Assembly: GCF_934772795.1 (NCBI RefSeq)
Contig: NZ_CAKVMR010000006.1
Coordinates: 1-58,225 of the forward strand
Direction: 5' to 3'
DNA: 58,225 nt
Source: an uncultured Holdemanella sp.
GTDB taxonomy: Bacteria; Bacillota_I; Bacilli_A; Erysipelotrichales; Erysipelotrichaceae
A program made the position numbers and the translations under genes. The notes beneath the pieces are model-generated. The model made no database searches. It was given only the letters and a program-made list of their open reading frames with translations, and was not told the origin of the DNA. Shown here one piece after another: positions 53,139-58,225 of the stretch. How positions within the stretch are numbered: the stretch's first letter is position 1; every line of letters begins with the position of its first letter.

Positions 53139-53906
53139 TCATGAATTTATGGATTTTTTGAATTTGTCTGTTCTTTTTGCTAATATGACAATTCTCTTGT
53201 TATCATTTCTTGTATCACAAGTCACTAAAGTCATTAACTTATCATCTGTGTTTATTGAAACACCAGTTTTATATAATTCTCTATTGATGGAATCAGATAT
53301 AAAGGCATTGAATGCAGTATCTGAATCCCAATTGGATTGCGTGAATTCTAAGGAATCATTCAAATTATTTAGATCAATATTCATCACTTCAAATATCTGA
53401 TAGGTTCTTGTTTCATTTTCTGTAATGAAATGAAATGTTGGATGTTCTTTATAATAGCTTTGATTAATATAGCTCATTAATGGTGTGAAAATGATGTTAT
53501 TCCATTTACTGGAATGCCCATAGATTACAACATTTTTGGAATCAATATTTCCATCTGCCGATACAAAGGGAATACCTGCATTGGCATATTCTTTCTTAAT
53601 ATTTTTTCGAACATAGTAATCATTGTCTGGAGCCTGTACAACTGGTTCATAAATAACTCGATCATCAAACTCTAAAATCCCCACAATATCTTTATTTGTT
53701 TTTTGAAGTAAAGATAAAGAAAGCTCCTTTTCAGAAGCTTCCTTATCATCTTTGTTTTCTTTTGTTGTTTTACTAGGTTTAGATTCCACATAGTATTCTG
53801 TATAATCATAAGATTTCTTTGCTCCAAACTCACTATATAGAATTCCACCTAGAAGGCCTGCCGTTACAATCGCAAGTGCTGCTAATTTTATTTTCTTATG
53901 TTTCAT
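53139..53906 (-). CDS. srtB: Class B sortase
   Basis: 255 residues: N-terminal membrane anchor (about 7-24), then a sortase B domain with the catalytic His in YGHSSKWNN (near 129) and Cys in LVTCDTR (near 230), followed by the Arg in KRIVILAKR. It starts 5 nt after the large adhesin gene and likely anchors it. Confidence 0.9.
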   Translation of the reverse strand: MKHKKIKLAALAIVTAGLLGGILYSEFGAKKSYDYTEYYVESKPSKTTKENKDDKEASEKELSLSLLQKTNKDIVGILEFDDRVIYEPVVQAPDNDYYVRKNIKKEYANAGIPFVSADGNIDSKNVVIYGHSSKWNNIIFTPLMSYINQSYYKEHPTFHFITENETRTYQIFEVMNIDLNNLNDSLEFTQSNWDSDTAFNAFISDSINRELYKTGVSINTDDKLMTLVTCDTRNDNKRIVILAKRTDKFKKSINS

Positions 53907-53911
53907 ACTAT

Positions 53912-56900
53912 TTATACCCCTGTATTTGGAACAACGATACGTGCATTTTCAAAATAGTAAATAATTGTATCCGTATCTTTATCTGCTTCTACTTTGTAAG
54001 CTTTGGATTTATCAGCCAACTGATAAGAAGTAGGCGCTTTTATTTCCTTGAATTCATATTCGTGACCATAGATGGCATCGGATAATACTGCTTTACCATC
54101 TTTAATGACATGTTTACTAACTGTTTCATCACCAACTTTACGAGAATAATAAGTTCCATCATCCATATCTAAGATGATTTGTTTATTTTCATCTGTTTTA
54201 GCGGTTTTAATGATCTTTGTAAAATCTTCATCTTTAGAGATTTCATATTCTTCATTAACATCATTACCAACAATCATTAACTGACCAGATGCAAGTGTTG
54301 TGACATGAGATTTAGTTGTTTTATCGTATACTTCAAAGATAGCTCCATTTAAGAAATGATCATGATGGTCTTTATCTACTTTGTTGACATCTAATTCAAT
54401 ACGACGTTTTTCATTGTGTAATTCCATAGGAACAATGACTGTTGATTTTGTCGTGTCTTTATCATAGTTGAATGTAAAATCATGTTCTTCTTCATCTAAT
54501 TTGAATCCGACATTTGTTTCAAGCTCTTTAACGTAGTAATCACCTGTAGGAAGATCTAAATGTTCAACATTTTTACCATCTTTATCAATCGTTAATGTGC
54601 CAACTAGTCCATCAGCAGGAATGATGACTTTATCATCTACAGTAATATCCTTTTTAGAATAAACACCAAAGACAACATCTTTGTAGGCTTCTTTATCTTC
54701 ATCTTCAAATGTCTTAGTGATCTGTAAATCCAACTTTTGTCTTTCGTTGACATAAGACTGTTTGATTTCGACTACATCGATCATCTGACCCGCATATTCA
54801 ATATCAAAGTTATAGCTGTTTTCATCTAATACAAAACCTGTTTGTGTTGCTGTTTCTTTAATAGAATATTTACCTAACTGAAGTAAAGAAGAAGTTGTAA
54901 TTCCATTACCTGTCGTAAATGTATCTACAACATCCCCTTTATGAAACCATACAGTTCCTTCTGGAGTAACAATATCTTCACGTGCCGTAATTTCATACGT
55001 AACACCAGATAAATATTTTTCTTTATAGACTGGTGTATAAAGTGTTCCATAATCTGTTTCGGATTCTTTGACGCCAGATAACATTTCACCACTCTTTTCA
55101 ACATAGACCTGTCCTTTTTGTGTTTTGTTGTCAAAGCTCATAAAAATTTCTGTACTTGATCCATCTACATTGATTGGAATTTCCGTATCTTTTAATACGT
55201 AACCATGTGGTGCTTTGATTTCAACCAATTTATATTCTCCATATTTTAAAGGAGCAGGTAAGTGAACAGAACCATCCTCATCGGTTTTAAATACATCTGT
55301 TGTATATTTTTTAGGATATGTCACAGTCTGAGTTACATAGTTTCCATCTGCATCTTTGATTTTGAATTCAACACCAGAAGCAGGAATACGTTTACCTGTT
55401 TCACTGTCCGTTTTATAGATGGTTAATTCGGCTTTGATTGTATCGTTATAGATATTGTAAAAATAGGTCTTTTGATCTTTATCAATCTTTACTTCAAATG
55501 GTTTTAAAATATCATAGCCAGTTGTTTCATGTTCTTTGACGATATATGTTCCATAAGGAAGATAATCACTGATTGCTCGACCATCTTCATCCGTTGTTAG
55601 TGTAGATACAACTTTGCCACTTGATTTTAGGATAATATCAAACTTAAATCCTTTACCAGGCTTTTGAACATTCGACTGGAATAATCCATATTTCTCTTTA
55701 TCGATTGTCTTGGCAATTTCAATACGACCTTTAATAACCTGATCTTTGATTGTTGTAGAAAAAGTTGAAGGAGTATTATTACCTGAATATTTGAGTTCAA
55801 CACTATTACAAGAACTGTTTGTTAAATATCCTTCTGGAGAAGTGACCTCACATACATTCAAAGTTGTTCCCACTGGATATTTTTTAGATTTAGCTTTTGA
55901 ACCATTTGTCGTAATTGTTTCTAAAGTATTTCCACTTGAATCTTTGATGGCAAATGTTGCTCCATTGAAAGTTGCATCACCTTGCGTAAATGTTCCAGTT
56001 TCTGCATCTTGCTTTTCAACTTCGATATCAGCATATAGCAATTCAAAATTTAATTTGAAATTAGGAGAAGGATCTCTTCTGCTTGCCAGATAAATAACAC
56101 GCTGATAACCTCCACTTCCATAAATAATATTGACGTCTCTTGCTCCAAAGTTTCTTGAGAAGGTAAGTGTTTTATCATAGTTTTCTGAAGTGATGGATAC
56201 CGTTAAATCATTTCCATTTACAGAAGCATTAACACCATTTCCACTTGTAATAGAATAATTGCTTAATGTTCCTTTTGAATCTGTTAAAGTAACTGGAGTA
56301 TTTAGTCCCATTTTGATTGTTTGGTTATTGAATGAAGGTCTTCCTTGAGGTGTACTTCTTAAGTTGTTAATTTCATTCATTTCATTTGAAATATCATATG
56401 TTGTCGTTCCATCCATATAGTACGGTTGATACCAATTGCCAGTAACAACTTGCCAGATCATGATTTGAGTAGCTACATAATAGTTTTCACTTTCATGTCC
56501 TGGATAAGAATAACCATAATAATTGATTTCCCAAATAGCTTGTCTTTGGCTTTCACTTAATTCATCCCATTTGGCACTATCTGGAACATAATCATTACCA
56601 GCTATAAACAATTGCATCGGCTCAATACAAAATACGGTTTTATCACCAACATATAAATGTGAGATATAATCAAATCCGTACTGGTTTTCGATATAAATCA
56701 TGGCATATCGTGTCCCACAGGAAGTTGTATCGGTCATCATCGTATCATTTTCATTTATGATTTGATCCGGAAATACATTTTCCAAATAGCCTAATTCTGT
56801 AATTGTATCTAAATCATTTTCTGTAGTAGTTTCTTCTGCATGTACTGTGATTATATTCATAAATGAATTCAATATCACTAGTGCAGAAAGAAAGAACTTG

Positions 56901-56926
56901 CTGCCTTTCTTTAATATATTTATCAT
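53912..56926 (-). CDS. Thioester-domain/SpaA-repeat surface adhesin
   Basis: 1004 residues from ATG 56926 (GAAAGGAAA upstream). Signal peptide (residues 1-30), a thioester domain with the reactive Cys in VFCIEPM (near 101) and Gln in VATQIMIWQ (near 159), then five or six SpaA/prealbumin-like beta domains with isopeptide-type Lys/Glu patterns. The protein ends in VVPNTGV, a sortase-like motif, but lacks the hydrophobic segment and charged tail that normally follow. Such proteins probably mediate mating contact. Confidence 0.88.
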   Translation of the reverse strand: MINILKKGSKFFLSALVILNSFMNIITVHAEETTTENDLDTITELGYLENVFPDQIINENDTMMTDTTSCGTRYAMIYIENQYGFDYISHLYVGDKTVFCIEPMQLFIAGNDYVPDSAKWDELSESQRQAIWEINYYGYSYPGHESENYYVATQIMIWQVVTGNWYQPYYMDGTTTYDISNEMNEINNLRSTPQGRPSFNNQTIKMGLNTPVTLTDSKGTLSNYSITSGNGVNASVNGNDLTVSITSENYDKTLTFSRNFGARDVNIIYGSGGYQRVIYLASRRDPSPNFKLNFELLYADIEVEKQDAETGTFTQGDATFNGATFAIKDSSGNTLETITTNGSKAKSKKYPVGTTLNVCEVTSPEGYLTNSSCNSVELKYSGNNTPSTFSTTIKDQVIKGRIEIAKTIDKEKYGLFQSNVQKPGKGFKFDIILKSSGKVVSTLTTDEDGRAISDYLPYGTYIVKEHETTGYDILKPFEVKIDKDQKTYFYNIYNDTIKAELTIYKTDSETGKRIPASGVEFKIKDADGNYVTQTVTYPKKYTTDVFKTDEDGSVHLPAPLKYGEYKLVEIKAPHGYVLKDTEIPINVDGSSTEIFMSFDNKTQKGQVYVEKSGEMLSGVKESETDYGTLYTPVYKEKYLSGVTYEITAREDIVTPEGTVWFHKGDVVDTFTTGNGITTSSLLQLGKYSIKETATQTGFVLDENSYNFDIEYAGQMIDVVEIKQSYVNERQKLDLQITKTFEDEDKEAYKDVVFGVYSKKDITVDDKVIIPADGLVGTLTIDKDGKNVEHLDLPTGDYYVKELETNVGFKLDEEEHDFTFNYDKDTTKSTVIVPMELHNEKRRIELDVNKVDKDHHDHFLNGAIFEVYDKTTKSHVTTLASGQLMIVGNDVNEEYEISKDEDFTKIIKTAKTDENKQIILDMDDGTYYSRKVGDETVSKHVIKDGKAVLSDAIYGHEYEFKEIKAPTSYQLADKSKAYKVEADKDTDTIIYYFENARIVVPNTGV

Positions 56927-56959
56927 CTTCTTTTTCCTTTCATTTAGGTTGTTGCAACA

Positions 56960-56984
56960 AAAAAAGCGAGAATTTTTCCTCGCT
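56960..56984 (-). terminator. Attenuator-like terminator ahead of the adhesin gene
   Basis: AGCGAG / CTCGCT with an 8-nt loop, T5 on the minus strand, 34 nt before the adhesin ATG. It separates the PBECR4-like frame from the adhesin and may limit its expression. Confidence 0.65.
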
Positions 56985-57001
56985 AAAATAATGTATTTCA
57001 T

Positions 57002-57620
57002 TTAGATTAAGTTTTTTGATATCAAGTGATAAATATCTTTATGATAATAAGATAATATTTGCTCATTTCCATATTCTATTTTATTAAATGTTTTATCCTT
57101 TTTTTCTTTAGATAGTATTAAGTCAATTTGATTGGTACTCATATTAAGCATATTACCTTTAAGAAGTGTTTTGGGTCTTGAATAAATTCCTTCAGAAAAA
57201 CCAATTGTTATTTTATTGTCCGATGTAGCAATTACACAACTGACTTTATTTTTGCGAAACCCTTCTTCGATATATAGCTCTTGTGCAAAAAAAATTATTT
57301 ATGTTTTCTAAAGCTGATATTTTTCTTCTAACCGAACCTTTTACACTTTTTTCACTTTGATTCTTTTTTGAAAAATCAAAATCATTTTCAGTAAGAGTAT
57401 CATTAAAACATTTTTCAAAAAATTCAGAAGGAGTTAGAGTTGTATGAACGCCTACTAAATGCAAGTAGTTATCCTTGTTTGCAACTAAAATATAGTATTT
57501 GCGATTCGTAAAACATTTCGAACAAATTAGGTATTGCCGATCAATAAAGATTTTTTTATATATTTTTGATTGATCAATTATTGATTGACATACCCTTTGT
57601 TTAAATGAAATATTATTCAT
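57002..57620 (-). pseudogene. PBECR4-like nuclease-fold gene with a frameshift
   Basis: Frame 1 (57620-57246) reads MNNISFKQRVCQSII, ILVANKDNYLHLVGVHTTL and FEKCFNDTL, then leaves the family pattern after ALENINNFF. Frame 2 continues from 57286 to TAA 57002 with AQELYIEEGFRKNKVSCVIA, ITIGFSEGIYSRPKTLLKGN and so on. The switch is at a run of eight T (A8 on the plus strand, 57287-57294); seven would restore one frame of about 205 codons. The joined product resembles PBECR4 proteins of ICEs and phages. It may be a true pseudogene, a slippage-controlled gene or an assembly error. Confidence 0.6.
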
Positions 57621-57642
57621 ACAATTCTCTCTTTCTAAAATT

Positions 57643-57664
57643 AAAAGGCGATTGCTCGCCTTTT
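57643..57664 (-). terminator. Terminator at the end of the ICE leader
   Basis: AAAAGGCGA / TCGCCTTTT with a 4-nt loop and AATTTT on the minus strand, 23 nt before the PBECR4-like ATG. It would attenuate the whole downstream operon. Confidence 0.7.
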
Positions 57665-57674
57665 AAGAAGTTTA

Positions 57675-57748
57675 GCAGTTTTCTCTGCACTGGAACAAGT
57701 TTTAGGTCTTTGTTCCGACCAATGGTATGGGTTTATAGTCTCCATACC
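57675..57748 (-). promoter_or_regulatory. Tandem hairpin leader of the ICE operon
   Basis: Minus strand order: GGTATGG/CCATACC (57748-57724, loop AGACTATAAAC), GGAACAA/TTGTTCC (57716-57692, loop AGACCTAAAAC), GCAG/CTGC (57688-57675). The first two stems are both 7 bp with 11-nt loops that match at 8 of 11 positions (AGAC and AAAC at the ends). This suggests repeated recognition by the same protein. Confidence 0.6.
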
Positions 57749-57766
57749 GACTCTTCATTTATAATA

Positions 57767-57806
57767 TATCATTTTTACTAATAAGATACAATTTAAATGA
57801 GTTTTT
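57767..57806 (-). promoter_or_regulatory. Candidate promoter of the ICE operon
   Basis: On the minus strand TTGTAT and TATATT are separated by 17 nt, about 25 nt before the tandem hairpins. The exact boxes are AT-rich and could be shifted by a few bases. Confidence 0.45.
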
Positions 57807-57986
57807 CTTATAAACCTTTTTTATTGAATCAAACTTCCATTGCTCCTGAGTTTTACAGTCAGACATAATGAAATACTTTCATTTTCAGCTTAAATGCTGA
57901 TTTTTTTATGTCAATTCTTTATATTTTCTGTGTACCGTAATGTAACGTTATGGTATAATATATTCGTATATCAGGAGGAATTGCAC

Positions 57987-58225
57987 ATGTATCTTCATAT
58001 TTCTAATACAAAAAACGGAACTTATCTTGCCTTCTATGAAAGTTATCGTGACAAGGTCACTAAAAAGCCTAAAAACAGATGTGTTGAACCTATCGGCTAT
58101 CTTGAAGATCTTGCCAGGCTTTATGAAGATCCTATTGCACATTTCAAACAGGTAGCTAAAGATAGAACTTCTGAAAAGAAAAACGTTTCTTCTGCTACCA
58201 TATCTGTAAATATGAATGAAAAGAT
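57987..58225 (+). CDS. IS1634-like transposase, N-terminal part (runs off the window)
   Basis: The first 79 codons of an open frame: MYLHISNTKNGTYLAFYESY, then KPKNRCVEPIGYLEDL. This matches the N-terminus of IS1634-type (IS4-like) transposases. AGGAGG lies at 57973-57978. A TATAAT at 57954-57959 and a dyad ACCGTAATG/CGTTATGGT lie upstream. The left end of the element is not resolved but must lie between about 57810 and 57950. Confidence 0.75.
   Translation, partial: MYLHISNTKNGTYLAFYESYRDKVTKKPKNRCVEPIGYLEDLARLYEDPIAHFKQVAKDRTSEKKNVSSATISVNMNEK

Noticed and set aside
55746..56093. 115-codon plus-strand frame inside the adhesin gene
   Set aside because: Shadow of the repetitive adhesin coding sequence; no start signal.
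57948..58142. 64-codon minus-strand frame at the window end
   Set aside because: Antisense to the transposase frame that has a good ribosome binding site and family-like sequence.

Overview
The window is low-GC, AT-rich DNA with strong AGGAGG ribosome binding sites and many rho-independent terminators. Together with the gene families present, this points to a gut-type Bacillota (Firmicutes) strain, possibly Erysipelotrichia or a related Clostridia lineage. Almost all of it looks accessory. No housekeeping gene except one tRNA was recognised.

Left part (1-12900): a BlaI/BlaR1-like regulator pair with a small exported protein; two small secreted or membrane proteins; a decayed two-component-lanthipeptide beta precursor followed by a membrane metalloprotease-like gene; a cluster of four 22-23 bp repeats that may be an insertion-sequence end; and a leftward RiPP operon of the CLI_3235/CcpM type. 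That operon encodes a radical SAM maturase, a TIGR04066-like protein, an acyl-carrier-related protein, an ABC ATPase with two permeases, a Cys-containing precursor peptide and an ABC exporter.

Centre (12950-22370): two recombination modules in mirror image face a single tRNA-Arg(CCT) at 17776-17852. Each module has, in order, a conserved leader terminator, a small HTH (sigma-region-4-like) gene, a highly conserved noncoding block of about 370 nt, a solitary MazF/PemK-family gene, a conserved terminator, an excisionase-like HTH gene, a tyrosine-recombinase paralogue lacking the catalytic residues, and an intact tyrosine recombinase. The noncoding block is about 90% identical over its 250-nt core and has long-range complementary segments with compatible or compensatory changes, so it looks like a structured RNA. 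I consider this module the most novel item in the window.

Right part (22600-58225): a defence island comes first, with an XRE regulator, a PLD/SNF2-type helicase, DUF4391 and DUF2513 proteins, type III Mod and Res subunits and a TrlF-type PHP-ATPase. It is followed by an integrative conjugative element of the Tn1549/CD1107-like class, mostly leftward: CHAP/lysozyme hydrolase, VirB4, PrgI, VirB6-like protein, Maff2, VirD4, PcfB, relaxase, MobC, an oriT-like region, a Toprim primase-like protein, an ArdC-like protein, sortase B and a thioester/SpaA adhesin. Embedded in it are a RelBE-type toxin-antitoxin pair, a complete type III (ToxIN/CptIN-like) toxin-antitoxin locus with two 45-nt RNA repeats, and a small HEPN-motif protein. 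The element's leftward operon appears to start near 57800 with a leader of tandem hairpins and a frameshifted PBECR4-like gene. The window ends inside an IS1634-like transposase gene.
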